Source: Candidatus Omnitrophota bacterium
Lineage (GTDB): Bacteria > Omnitrophota > Gorgyraeia > JABMRN01 > RBG-13-46-9
Direction: 5' to 3'
NCBI GenBank assembly: GCA_024542975.1
Contig: JAMXCZ010000007.1
Location: 1 to 38,173, forward strand
Length of the DNA: 38,173 bases
The first letter of the stretch is position 1, and every line of letters starts with the position of its first letter. Made by a program: the position numbers and the translations under genes. The notes beneath the pieces are model-generated. The model searched no databases. It worked only from the letters and a program-made list of their open reading frames with translations, and was not told where the DNA came from. This document shows, piece after piece, positions 28,067 through 38,105 of the stretch.

Positions 28067-28897
28067 TTACTTTTGATTTATAACCTTTCTATATATCTTT
28101 TTCCATATCGAGTGATTCCAATGATATTCTCTTATTTGTTGGCCAATATTATTGTTAAATGATCGATCTACATCTTCCATAAGCCATTTCTGATATTCTT
28201 GAGAAGTTTTAAAATGCCTCCATTTTGCACAAAGTGATGTTATATTTCTTGCATTTGGCTTATTCATCAGGCAATATTTTGACCGCGGATCATCCATCAT
28301 CTCTGTATATAAGAGCGGAAAATACCACCCATTAATTAAACCCTTAAGAGTCATTTTAGCCTTGTCAATTGGCATAAAGGGTTCATAATATTTTTTCATC
28401 AAAAATCGAAGCGCTACTTCGCGTCTCATTAATACCGCGCTGAAACCTATTGTGAGATTTTGCAATATTTGATACTGACCGATCTTTACAACCTTGCGCA
28501 TGGCAGCTTTGCGATTGCGTTCAAAATCTTCGGGCATAAACGTCCAACAACCGATCATACCTAACCGTTTTTCATTTCGCACAGCTTCGCTAATCTTCTG
28601 TGTCCACCCAACTGGAGCCAATGTATCGTCGTCGAGTTTACCAATAACGTCTGATTGACTTTGCTCCAAAAACCAAAAAAAAGGTTTGGCTTGATTTGCA
28701 TTTTTAGGTGATAAATATCGCTTGATAATTCTTTTGTCGCGATACGAAAACAAAATATCAGCACTTCCATCGGTTGATCCGTTATCCCAACAATAAACGC
28801 GAAAATCCCCTTTATCAGCCAATAAAGCAGGGAGTGATCTTTCGACATATTCCCGTCGGTTACATGTAATATAAAGTATATCTACCGGCGTGGCCAT
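28067..28897 (-). CDS. Glycosyltransferase family 2-like
   Basis: VDILYITCNRREYVERSLPALL, CWDNGSTDGSADIL, KLDDDTLAPVGW. Confidence 0.85.
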   Translation of the reverse strand: MATPVDILYITCNRREYVERSLPALLADKGDFRVYCWDNGSTDGSADILFSYRDKRIIKRYLSPKNANQAKPFFWFLEQSQSDVIGKLDDDTLAPVGWTQKISEAVRNEKRLGMIGCWTFMPEDFERNRKAAMRKVVKIGQYQILQNLTIGFSAVLMRREVALRFLMKKYYEPFMPIDKAKMTLKGLINGWYFPLLYTEMMDDPRSKYCLMNKPNARNITSLCAKWRHFKTSQEYQKWLMEDVDRSFNNNIGQQIREYHWNHSIWKKIYRKVINQK

Positions 28898-28899
28898 CT

Positions 28900-30183
28900 T
28901 TAAATGTTTTTATCGAATATTTCTTTTTTCTGTATAGCAATTTTTTTTATATTGAATTCTCCCGAAATCAACTCTCTGGCATTATTGGCACAAGTCTTTA
29001 CTAAATTATTATCTTTGCCTAACAACTTAATCGCATCTACAAGTGCAAAAGGATCTTTTTCCGGAACGAGTAATCCAGTAAGTTTATTTTTAACTATTTC
29101 GGGAATACCGGAATGAGCTGTTGCAATCACTAAAACTCCCGAAGCCATCGCTTCCATTATCACAGTTGGAATACCTTCTTTTTCACCTGTTTTGCTCTCA
29201 ACAGACGAAACAATAAGAATGTCGGATCTACTTAGTTCTTCTTTTACCTCTTCATGAGGTATTGATCCTTTAAAAAATATACAATCCGATAAACCGTAAG
29301 TTTTACTTAGTGATTCTATTTTAGACTTTAAAGGGCCTTTTCCTATAAAAGTTAATTCAAAATCTATTTTTTCCTTCTTCAATAATTCTGCTGCATCCAG
29401 TAAATATTTAAATCCTTTTTTTTCTACAAAACGCCCTATAGAGATCAATTTTATTTCTTTTTGGTTTTGCATTATATGTGAATTTTTCCAAGCAAATTCA
29501 TTAGGATCGACACCGCACCTAACAATATATGTCTTTTGCCTACACGGAAATAGATTATCGTTAATGTAATCTTTATTGTACTTGGAGATTGTACATATGA
29601 AGTTGGCTTTTTTTAATTTGCTCTTTAGCCCGATCATTTCCTTTAATCCTTTTATTCCTGCTGAATGGACCGTTATGCTATAGGGCAAACCCAACAAGCC
29701 GGAACAATACATTGCGATAGTGGCGGGGACATTCATAAAATGTGCATGAATATGTCGAATTCCTTTTTGTTGCATGTTTAAAGCAATGCAAGGCGAGATA
29801 AAAAAATGATACATCAGCTTTAAGTGTTGATATATATTTAATTCTTCGTTAAAAAGAGCTGCGAATAGAGTTTTAAAATAACATAAAGGTTTAGTTATGA
29901 TAAGCCAAAAATTTCTCGATATAATTGACGATATTTTTAGCGGATATAAAAAAGTAGTTCCGTTTAGTAATTTTATTTCTTCATTGGATAGTTCTGCTGC
30001 GCTTTCAGGACGAATACCAAATAATTCAATATCCATTCCTAATCGACGTAATTCCGAAATTTCTCTTCTTATAAATGTGTGAGAAAGGGTGCCTACACTG
30101 GTTGTTACGTACCCAATTTTTCTGTGTTGCAGGATAAAACACTCCTCTTTTAATCCTTGCATTAAAAATAGCTTACCGCCCAA
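28900..30183 (-). CDS. Glycosyltransferase family 4
   Basis: ISIGRFVEKKGFKYLLDAAELL, FIGKGPLKSKIESL, EKEGIPTVIMEAMASGVLVIATAHSGIPEIV. Confidence 0.93.
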   Translation of the reverse strand: MGGKLFLMQGLKEECFILQHRKIGYVTTSVGTLSHTFIRREISELRRLGMDIELFGIRPESAAELSNEEIKLLNGTTFLYPLKISSIISRNFWLIITKPLCYFKTLFAALFNEELNIYQHLKLMYHFFISPCIALNMQQKGIRHIHAHFMNVPATIAMYCSGLLGLPYSITVHSAGIKGLKEMIGLKSKLKKANFICTISKYNKDYINDNLFPCRQKTYIVRCGVDPNEFAWKNSHIMQNQKEIKLISIGRFVEKKGFKYLLDAAELLKKEKIDFELTFIGKGPLKSKIESLSKTYGLSDCIFFKGSIPHEEVKEELSRSDILIVSSVESKTGEKEGIPTVIMEAMASGVLVIATAHSGIPEIVKNKLTGLLVPEKDPFALVDAIKLLGKDNNLVKTCANNARELISGEFNIKKIAIQKKEIFDKNI

Positions 30184-31042
30184 GATACAATTTTAAATAG
30201 TTTGCGATAGATTTTTTCCAATGTTGCATTATATTTTTTTTATGTTTTTTAAGAATTTTATTTTCTAGTACTGAATAATTCGGCCTATGAACTGCTGAAG
30301 AGAAACTTGTAGTTTTAACGGGTATAAGTTTAATTTTAATAGACGCATTTCTAAATATCTCTTTGGCAAACTCGAACCAAGAACATTCTCCTTCATCCGT
30401 TGAATGCACTATGCCATAAGGAATAGAACTACATTTACAAAAATGCAAAATCTGTTTTGCAAGGGAATATGTCCAAGTAGGTGTAAGAATTTCATTATTG
30501 ACAATTGATATTTCTTTTTTTTCTTTCGCCAGTCTAAGCATTTTAACGACAAAATTTTCGCCTTTTGCCCTGCATGGTGCAAGACCATATAGTCCCGATG
30601 TCCTAACAATAAAGTATTTTCTACACGATTCTTTAATACAAAATTCGCCTGCTACCTTTGATATTCCATAAGTATTCAAAGGTGAAACAGGGGTTTTTTC
30701 AATATAGGGAGATCTTTTTTTGCCGTTAAATACATAATCGGTGCTTATCCAAATAAGTGTCGAATTAACCTCTTTTGCAACAAGAGCAACATTCCTTGCA
30801 CCAATACTATTTATTAAAAAAGCTTGTTCTGGATTAAGTTCACATTTTTCCAAGTGATGTGCGGCTGCAGTATTTATAACAACCTCGGGTTTTATATCTT
30901 TAAGCAAAGTTGACACCTGATCAATGTCTTTTACTTCGAGTCTATCGTGATTAAGCTCTACAACAGTATGGTTATTTTCTCGAAATACCTGACAAATATC
31001 TGTGCCCAATTGCCCATTTGCTCCTATGACAGCGACTTTCAT
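30173..31042 (-). CDS. rmlD: dTDP-4-dehydrorhamnose reductase family protein
   Basis: MKVAVIGANGQLGTDICQVF, VINTAAAHHLEKCE, WISTDYVFNG, NTYGISKVAGE. Confidence 0.88.
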   Translation of the reverse strand: MKVAVIGANGQLGTDICQVFRENNHTVVELNHDRLEVKDIDQVSTLLKDIKPEVVINTAAAHHLEKCELNPEQAFLINSIGARNVALVAKEVNSTLIWISTDYVFNGKKRSPYIEKTPVSPLNTYGISKVAGEFCIKESCRKYFIVRTSGLYGLAPCRAKGENFVVKMLRLAKEKKEISIVNNEILTPTWTYSLAKQILHFCKCSSIPYGIVHSTDEGECSWFEFAKEIFRNASIKIKLIPVKTTSFSSAVHRPNYSVLENKILKKHKKNIMQHWKKSIANYLKLYLGR

Positions 31043-32037
31043 CGTTTTCTGTTTCTGCTTTTTTGAGTATTATTTGAACGCTTTTCTAACAAAGATGTAA
31101 AAATCTTTATGTTATAATATCTAGGGTTATCGTAATCTTTGAATTTATTCATGTTGTCTACAAGATCTTTTACAATACAGTCAACATCATAGGTCGGTTT
31201 GAAACTAAGAACTTCTTTTGCTTTATTAATATTGACTTTGTAGCTTCTATAGTCTTTCTTATCTAGAATTTTGATACCGATTTTTTTATTTAATCGTTTT
31301 TCAATGCCCTCTCTTACAAGATCACCTAATTCACCCAACATGTAATTACCAGAAGCAACATTAAAAACACCTGAAATTTTCTCATTAACTTCAACAGTTC
31401 TAAGATATATATTTATAGCATCATGCATACCAAGGATAGGCCTCCATAGAGAGGCATTCTTGATAGTAATTTTTCCTTCTACCATTGCGGATCTAAACAT
31501 AGCATTTACAGCCAGATCTAAACGCATTCTAGGACTATAGCCACTTATTGTTCCCATGCGTAAACATATAACAGAAAAGTTTTCAGCAGTCATTTGGATA
31601 ACACCCTGTTCACCTTGAAATTTCGATATACCATAAGGATAGCTACAAGATATGGGGTAATTTTCGTCACATAATCCTTCGAACCCATACCCATAAATAG
31701 AACATGTACTGGCATATATAAATCTTCTTATCCCTATCTTTTTTGAAACATAAGCCAAATAGGTAGGTGCGGCTGTGTTAAAAATAAAGTTTTTGCTAGG
31801 AGAAAATTCTGCCATAGGATCATTAGAAACACCAGCAAGAAAAATGACCTGGTCACATCCTTTAAGATCATGTTTGGTCATATCAAATACGTTTCTTTTA
31901 AGTATATCTGCCTTTTTTGGAAGATAGTTTCCAAACCAAAAAAGATCTGCTACCTTAACTTTGTAACCTCTATCTAACAGCGCAGGAACCAATGCCGACC
32001 CAAGATACCCCCCGCCACCTGCAACAAGAATTCTCAT
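31039..32037 (-). CDS. NAD-dependent epimerase/dehydratase (extended SDR)
   Basis: MRILVAGGGGYLGSALVPALLDRGYKVKVADL, ASTCSIYG, YPYGISKFQGE. Confidence 0.92.
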   Translation of the reverse strand: MRILVAGGGGYLGSALVPALLDRGYKVKVADLFWFGNYLPKKADILKRNVFDMTKHDLKGCDQVIFLAGVSNDPMAEFSPSKNFIFNTAAPTYLAYVSKKIGIRRFIYASTCSIYGYGFEGLCDENYPISCSYPYGISKFQGEQGVIQMTAENFSVICLRMGTISGYSPRMRLDLAVNAMFRSAMVEGKITIKNASLWRPILGMHDAINIYLRTVEVNEKISGVFNVASGNYMLGELGDLVREGIEKRLNKKIGIKILDKKDYRSYKVNINKAKEVLSFKPTYDVDCIVKDLVDNMNKFKDYDNPRYYNIKIFTSLLEKRSNNTQKSRNRKR

Positions 32038-32636
32038 AAATATCCTCTCTGTTGGTTTTTGGTTTGTTTTATTTGTTTAAAATTTTCTGATTCGGGTTTT
32101 TTAAACCAATCAGTAAGCGTCTGAGCTCTCGCGTCTTTTTCTGATACTATTGGATTTTTAATAGGCCATTTGATACCGATATCAGGATCGCACCATAGAA
32201 TACCAGATTCACAATTTTTGTTATAAATACCCGTACACTTGTATTGGATCTCTGCATAATCTGATAAAACGCAAAAGCCCCTCGCAAAGCCTGCAGGGGC
32301 CCAAATCTGTTTTTTGTTTTGAGCTGTTACTTCTGTTCCAAACCATTTTCCCAAAGTTGGTGATCCTTTACGAATATCAACTGCAACTAAAAAAGCGCTT
32401 CCGTAAGTTACCCGCATAAGCTTTCCCATGGGAGGATTCCATTGAAAATGTAGACCACGTAAAACATTCTTAACTGACTTAGAATGATTATCCTGAACAA
32501 AAACTGAAGGAAGGCCAAGTGTTTGAAATTCGTTTGCTTTAAATACTTCTATAAAAAAACCGCGTTCATCTTCAAATACCTCCGGTATAATGACTACTAT
32601 CTTACCAAAATGTATAGATTTGATTTTAAATTTCAT
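32034..32636 (-). CDS. rmlC: dTDP-4-dehydrorhamnose 3,5-epimerase
   Basis: PEVFEDERGFFIEVFKANEF, QDNHSKSVKNVLRGLHFQ, VAVDIRKGSPTLGKW, IWAPAGFARGFCVLSD. Confidence 0.95.
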   Translation of the reverse strand: MKFKIKSIHFGKIVVIIPEVFEDERGFFIEVFKANEFQTLGLPSVFVQDNHSKSVKNVLRGLHFQWNPPMGKLMRVTYGSAFLVAVDIRKGSPTLGKWFGTEVTAQNKKQIWAPAGFARGFCVLSDYAEIQYKCTGIYNKNCESGILWCDPDIGIKWPIKNPIVSEKDARAQTLTDWFKKPESENFKQIKQTKNQQRGYL

Positions 32637-32645
32637 AATCCATTT

Positions 32646-33602
32646 TTAATCAACCGGTCTTTCGCCAAATCTTGTAACTACTAAATTATCGTATGCCATC
32701 CTTATGTGTTTGAGTTTATCTGATGTTCTAAAGTGTTTTTTTTGTATCAATAATCTTTCCAATATTTCCATATAATCAAGGGCTATAATAAAAAAGAAAT
32801 CCAGTAGTGTATATAGTATACCATAATGCTTTCTAAAATATATAAATTCGCTTCTCAGCCGAAACTTTTCATTCTGGCCACCTTTTGATGTTACCTCATT
32901 CATTCTTTTAAGAGTTGCACCTCCTAAATGAATCACTTCTGTTTCGGGATAGAATAATACTTTCCATCCTTTTCTTTTAGCTCGCAGGCAAAAGTCGCAA
33001 TCGTCATAATACAAAAAATAGTCTTTTTCTAAAAAGCCGATCTCATCAATCGCGTCCCTGCGTATTAAAAAATAACACCCCGGAACCCAATCAATTTCAC
33101 GGACAGATCTGTGGTTCCATTTCATATTATCTATACCCCTTAAAAATGGAATATCTGGGAATTTATATCCAATACCCGAATAGGATAAAAAAATTCGCCA
33201 TGGAGTTGGGAAATATCTGGCAGAAGGCTGCAAATTACCATTTATATCAACTAAACGACATCCCAACACTCCGCATCTTTGATTTGTCTTCATAAAATTT
33301 ATTGTTTTTTGGAGTGTGTCTTCCTCTATGAATGCATCAGAATTAAGCAGTAAAATAAACTTCCCTTTCACCTTTTCATATGCTAGATTATTTGCTCTAA
33401 TAAAACCTAGATTTTTTGTACTTTCCACAAGTACAACCTCGGGAAAGTCTATTTTGATCATCTCTGCGGTGCCATCAGAAGAAGCATTGTCTACAAATAT
33501 AATTTCTTTTTTTAGTTTATCTTCGGAATTTCTAATCCTCGTTAAACATTTCTTAACTAAATCTTTCACGTTATAAGCCACTACGATTATCGACAAATCC
33601 AT
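32646..33602 (-). CDS. Glycosyltransferase family 2 (rhamnosyltransferase-like)
   Basis: SIIVVAYNVKDLVKKCLTRI, FVDNASSDGTAEMI, NLGFIRANNLAY, DCDFCLRAKRKGWKV. Confidence 0.93.
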   Translation of the reverse strand: MDLSIIVVAYNVKDLVKKCLTRIRNSEDKLKKEIIFVDNASSDGTAEMIKIDFPEVVLVESTKNLGFIRANNLAYEKVKGKFILLLNSDAFIEEDTLQKTINFMKTNQRCGVLGCRLVDINGNLQPSARYFPTPWRIFLSYSGIGYKFPDIPFLRGIDNMKWNHRSVREIDWVPGCYFLIRRDAIDEIGFLEKDYFLYYDDCDFCLRAKRKGWKVLFYPETEVIHLGGATLKRMNEVTSKGGQNEKFRLRSEFIYFRKHYGILYTLLDFFFIIALDYMEILERLLIQKKHFRTSDKLKHIRMAYDNLVVTRFGERPVD

Positions 33603-35141
33603 TTATCTTGCCCGCCATCGTTTTATTCGATCTTTAAGATAATTGATTTCCTCAGAAGTAAAGTAATTTGACAATAAAGTGAAACTTATATATATCAAGG
33701 AAAAAATTAAACTTAAAATTGTAAAATAAAAAACATTTAATGCCTTACTTGCACTACTCAAGCCAAATTCCAGAACTATCCATTTTAGGCCAATACATAA
33801 TGTTCCTCCAAGTAAAAGTGGAAATAACGTTATTTTTTTGAGTAGCGCTAATGGCTTTGTGTTATAAAATTTGTTAAATTTTACGCAAACATAGATAGAA
33901 CTTGCCATAATCCCGATAAATATAGCTAAAAGTAGTCCTATAAGGCCAAAAGTTTTTGTAAAAACTATCCCCAAAGGAATTATTATAAGCGATCTTATTA
34001 TCGCACCGTACATTTCATATTCAACGATGCCTATGCCACGTAGTATTGACGGCGCCACCCCCATTAATGCCATACTGATTGCAGCTGAGATTACCATTAC
34101 ATAGAATGTATAGCTAATTTCTGGGTTTTGTGTACCGAGCCATAAATAAAATATATATGGGATAACTGTAGATGAGCCGAAAAAAATCCAAGAAATCACA
34201 AAAAACGAATATTTTGAGCCTTTATAATAGATTTTGTCAATAAGATCTTTTCGCATCCTGACATTAAGGTGAGAGACAGCTGGTATAAGTGCTGAAGATA
34301 AAAATATCGGGACCATTCTGACTGCCTGAGCAACTTTAAATCCTATTGTATAATATCCAACATAGGCCAAACCTAAAACACTACTTAAAACCATTTGTGA
34401 GAAGCTAACCAAAATAAATCGGCTAATCAGAACTACCTGCACTTTGTATCCGTAATTAAATAATTTCCTAAAAAGTTGTTTGCTAATTAAAAACAAAGAA
34501 ATTTTTAAGCCAGGGAAAATCTTTATTCCAGCGATAATCCATAAAATTACACTCACTAATAGCCTTATGGCGGCATTAATTGTTAAGCCCAGCACCCCCC
34601 AATCGTTACGAATCACCAGTAAAATTCCTAAAAAACTTATGATTCGAGTAAGAACTAATATTGCGTTTCGTAGTTCCATGCGCTGCAAGCCATCAAGTAG
34701 CCCGGAAAAACAGGCAAATGCATTTGCGCTACACATGCTACAAAAGGCCAATAATATTGATGCCTTGGCAATTTCTCCATACTCAAAGGGTATTTTAAAG
34801 AGCCTGAATACAATGGTATTTAAGTTAACATAAAGTAAAAGAGTCGCGACTATCCCGATAAAGAAATAAAAGAAAAGTCCTGTGCTTAATATTTTATTGA
34901 TGGTTAAATTATCATTCTTTGCATGGTATTCAGCAATAAACTTAGCATAAGATTGACGTATGCCGAAGTCGAAAAATGTAATGTATCCGGTTAAAACAAA
35001 TACCAAAGACCACAAGCCGTATAGTTGACTACCCAAATACCTGTAAATCAACGGTGTGGTAATAATTAACATTGCTATGTCAAAGAACTTTCCTACTGCA
35101 TTAGCCCCGGTGTTTTTTATTATTTTATCGCCTATATCCAT
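33603..35141 (-). CDS. Wzx-type polysaccharide flippase (MATE/MVF family)
   Basis: 512 aa with 12-14 predicted TMs; LMIITTPLIYRYLGSQLYGLWSLVFVLTGYITFFDFG. Confidence 0.88.
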   Translation of the reverse strand: MDIGDKIIKNTGANAVGKFFDIAMLIITTPLIYRYLGSQLYGLWSLVFVLTGYITFFDFGIRQSYAKFIAEYHAKNDNLTINKILSTGLFFYFFIGIVATLLLYVNLNTIVFRLFKIPFEYGEIAKASILLAFCSMCSANAFACFSGLLDGLQRMELRNAILVLTRIISFLGILLVIRNDWGVLGLTINAAIRLLVSVILWIIAGIKIFPGLKISLFLISKQLFRKLFNYGYKVQVVLISRFILVSFSQMVLSSVLGLAYVGYYTIGFKVAQAVRMVPIFLSSALIPAVSHLNVRMRKDLIDKIYYKGSKYSFFVISWIFFGSSTVIPYIFYLWLGTQNPEISYTFYVMVISAAISMALMGVAPSILRGIGIVEYEMYGAIIRSLIIIPLGIVFTKTFGLIGLLLAIFIGIMASSIYVCVKFNKFYNTKPLALLKKITLFPLLLGGTLCIGLKWIVLEFGLSSASKALNVFYFTILSLIFSLIYISFTLLSNYFTSEEINYLKDRIKRWRAR

Positions 35142-35183
35142 ATATGCCAGATATTCAGTTCTACTTGTTATTTTAGATTCTTT

Positions 35184-36695
35184 TTAAGTTCTGGATAAAA
35201 ATCGACTTTCCCCCTTGATAATTTGCAAATATACAGCGCAGAAACCAAATAAACACCATAAGTAATACGATGACTGATAAGTAACGGTAGCCATCATAAC
35301 TAGAGTGGCAGCAGTAATTGAAAATAGCATTTTTCCTAACAGAGATAGCGTTTCATCGCGTGTAGAAAAAAATGCTTTTAATATACCAAATAGTAATTTC
35401 AAAAATATCAATAGAAAGAGGCATAAACCGATAAGCCCGTGTTGAAGTAAAATAAGCAAATATGAACTAACTATATCAACCCCACCTGTTATTAATACTC
35501 CGCCATATTTTTTTAATTCCTGTATTTCGGGTTCTTCCATGTAAGAATTATTTCCTGTAAGAGGAGATCTTTTTGCTACTTTTATAGAATTAACCCAAAG
35601 TTTCTTGCGATACTCTACTGTACGCTGCTGTCTTTCTCCAACGAAAGGTAATGTTGACAGCGTAATATTGGAAATAGGAGAAAATAAAAAGGCAAAAGCT
35701 AACGCCAAAATGATTGGCGTAAATTTAAATGCTTTTTGTTTCATCAGTATGATGAATATGAAAAAGAAAACTGCAAATCCTAGCAGTGGTCCTCTAGAGA
35801 GTGTAAAAAGCATTGAAAAAAACAACGTCCCTATGACTAAATGAAATTGCGTTTTCTTTTCATAAAATGAATCTTTTAAAAACATCATAAATCCTATCAT
35901 AAGCGTTAGGTATGTTCCAAAAGATATAGGATGGGAAAAAGATGCCTGTGCCCTTAGAACGCCTAATCTTCTTAAATATCCTACCCTTTTTGTTGCAAGT
36001 ATTTCTGAAATAAATTCTAATGCCTCATACATATTCCATCCTTTTATTGTGTTGAATATGCCCATAAGTGCTAAAATAAAAGCTACGAATATCATCGGTT
36101 TAAATAATTTTGCGAAATCTTCCGCTCTAGATATAGTTCGGCTTACAACAAAATAAAGCATAAACGGCCCAAGAAACAAATAAAACCCACTCCTAAAAGC
36201 ATCTGTAAGGGTAGTATCTCTAAAGCCTAAGAAAAAAACATATACAAGATAAATGATAATATATTTATCACATCGTTGAGAAAAAATTGTTCTTTTTATA
36301 TATGGAAAAACATTTAAAAAAATTGGTAACAAAATGAAAATATTCAGCATTAACGGATAAGACAAAGTAAATAACTGCTGTAATCCAGGAAGTGGAATTT
36401 TCTGGGCAAAATTCTCTGGAACCAAAGGCAGGAGAAGAAAATAATAACTTAAACACTCAATGCTTGGCTTTTTTGGCACGAATTTTCGGACCAGTACGAA
36501 TAATATAGCAGTAAACAAAAAAAAGTTTCTTGAACAATATAAAGCTGTAATAACTAAAAAAAGCAAAAGACCCCATCGTAAAAAAATTCTATCATTAAAG
36601 AAAAATCGGAAAATAAAACTCCCGATTATAATAAAACCTGTTATAACAGCATATTCACGCAAGAATAATGGCAGCATTAGGTCATTCCATATCAA
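35184..36695 (-). CDS. Wzy/O-antigen-ligase-like membrane protein
   Basis: 503 aa polytopic; LRAQASFSHPISFGTYLTLMIGF, TLSRGPLLGFAVFFF, GNNSYMEEPE. Confidence 0.85.
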   Translation of the reverse strand: MIWNDLMLPLFLREYAVITGFIIIGSFIFRFFFNDRIFLRWGLLLFLVITALYCSRNFFLFTAILFVLVRKFVPKKPSIECLSYYFLLLPLVPENFAQKIPLPGLQQLFTLSYPLMLNIFILLPIFLNVFPYIKRTIFSQRCDKYIIIYLVYVFFLGFRDTTLTDAFRSGFYLFLGPFMLYFVVSRTISRAEDFAKLFKPMIFVAFILALMGIFNTIKGWNMYEALEFISEILATKRVGYLRRLGVLRAQASFSHPISFGTYLTLMIGFMMFLKDSFYEKKTQFHLVIGTLFFSMLFTLSRGPLLGFAVFFFIFIILMKQKAFKFTPIILALAFAFLFSPISNITLSTLPFVGERQQRTVEYRKKLWVNSIKVAKRSPLTGNNSYMEEPEIQELKKYGGVLITGGVDIVSSYLLILLQHGLIGLCLFLLIFLKLLFGILKAFFSTRDETLSLLGKMLFSITAATLVMMATVTYQSSYYLWCLFGFCAVYLQIIKGESRFLSRT

Positions 36696-37803
36696 ATAGA
36701 TTAGTTAACATATTTAATTTAAATATCTTCTTCAATTTGGTATTGGGACAAGTTAAAATAAGTTTTTTATGGGACATTTTTTGATGTTTTAGTAATAAAA
36801 GGAGTGTGCCCAAAAAAGAGCTGTCCACATATTCCGTTTTAGAAAAATCTATTACAATGTCTTTATTTTGTTTGGCGCTATCCCTAAAGGTAGTTTTTGC
36901 CACTGAATTATTTAAATAATTACAGATGCCGGCAATTTCAATCTTCAATTTGGATTCTTTATCTATAATATGGATAACTGGTGATTTACTAATCAGTTGA
37001 TATTTTTTATTCACAAACAAAAAACCCATATAAGGAATTACAGATGTTATAAAAAGAAATATCAAGAATATGCCATCTTTCAGATATCTTCCGCATAAAA
37101 TAGGCTGTTGCATTATCCTCCATAACCATTCTAGTCCAACTTTTTGCATCCAGCTGGGCGCACGCTTTACAGTGCCTGCAATAAAATCAATTGCTCTTCC
37201 GACATGAGAAATAACTTTTGTGTTTAGCCTATTTATATTTTTTTTTATCCAAGACATTCCCTTTTTGGCACCTAGAGAAATAAGCAATATATCCGGGGCC
37301 GTTTTATTTATTTCATTAATTATTCCCGCTGTACTTATCTCCTCTGCCGAACCGTATTTTGGACAATAATAACCAACTGCTTTGATTTGTTTTTTTCTAT
37401 TGTGAATAGCTATAAAAGCTTGTTTTGCGACATTTTTTTTACCACCAAAAAAGAATAATTTATAATTTTTATCTACTTTGTTGGCTATGATATATTCCAT
37501 TAATGTAGAGCCTGCGACTTTCTTCTTGATAGGAAAACCAAAAAGATATGCTACCCAGAGGATAGGTGAACCGTCAATAATACATATATCACTGCTTATA
37601 ATTTCTTTTTTAAACTCTAAATCATTGAGTGAAATCGTAACCCAATCCATATTAGGCGTTGATAATAAGCAGTGGTAATTATTGATTATGCTATCATCGA
37701 TGCATTTACAGACGTCTCCTATGGAATAATTATCAAATGGTAATCCAAAGATACACCAAACATCACGTGCAAAATCACGATCGATCTTTTCTTTGTTATT
37801 CAT
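36682..37803 (-). CDS. WecG/TagA/CpsF glycosyltransferase fused to a C-terminal STAS domain
   Basis: N-term LLSTPNMDWVTI, CIIDGSPILWVAYLFG, GRAIDFIAGTVKRAPSWMQKVGLEWLWRIMQQP; C-term KLKIEIAGICNYLNN..KDIVIDFSKTEYVDSSFLGTLLLLLKHQ..KLILTCPNTKLKKIFKLNMLTNLF. Confidence 0.88.
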   Translation of the reverse strand: MNNKEKIDRDFARDVWCIFGLPFDNYSIGDVCKCIDDSIINNYHCLLSTPNMDWVTISLNDLEFKKEIISSDICIIDGSPILWVAYLFGFPIKKKVAGSTLMEYIIANKVDKNYKLFFFGGKKNVAKQAFIAIHNRKKQIKAVGYYCPKYGSAEEISTAGIINEINKTAPDILLISLGAKKGMSWIKKNINRLNTKVISHVGRAIDFIAGTVKRAPSWMQKVGLEWLWRIMQQPILCGRYLKDGIFLIFLFITSVIPYMGFLFVNKKYQLISKSPVIHIIDKESKLKIEIAGICNYLNNSVAKTTFRDSAKQNKDIVIDFSKTEYVDSSFLGTLLLLLKHQKMSHKKLILTCPNTKLKKIFKLNMLTNLFDME

Positions 37804-37913
37804 AAGATTTCTTTAATATATACGTGTAATAGTATACCTGATGAATTATGCAAAGGGAAGAGAGCTACGCCGGGTTTTTAGACCTGCTCTGAGTGGCTTT
37901 TCACATTAGGGTA

Positions 37914-38105
37914 CTAATGTTTATATAATCCCAAGCGATGGCGCAGTGGGCGTGTGATTTCTAATAAATATTGATAAAAGTTGTAGGTAAACTTGTGGGA
38001 TTCTCGGATCGAAAATAATCCTTTTTCTGATAGTGTCTTATTTAATAAGTCGACTTGTTGTGAGGTACCTGGACTTGCTGCGAAATTCTCATTAAACGGG
38101 CACAC
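37914..38105 (-). pseudogene. Possible 3' fragment of an unidentified gene
   Basis: 63-aa ORF with GTG start; readable upstream codons (..EWKTFSKAIRCPINYCV) run to an in-frame TGA near 38150, which suggests a remnant. Family not recognised. Confidence 0.2.
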
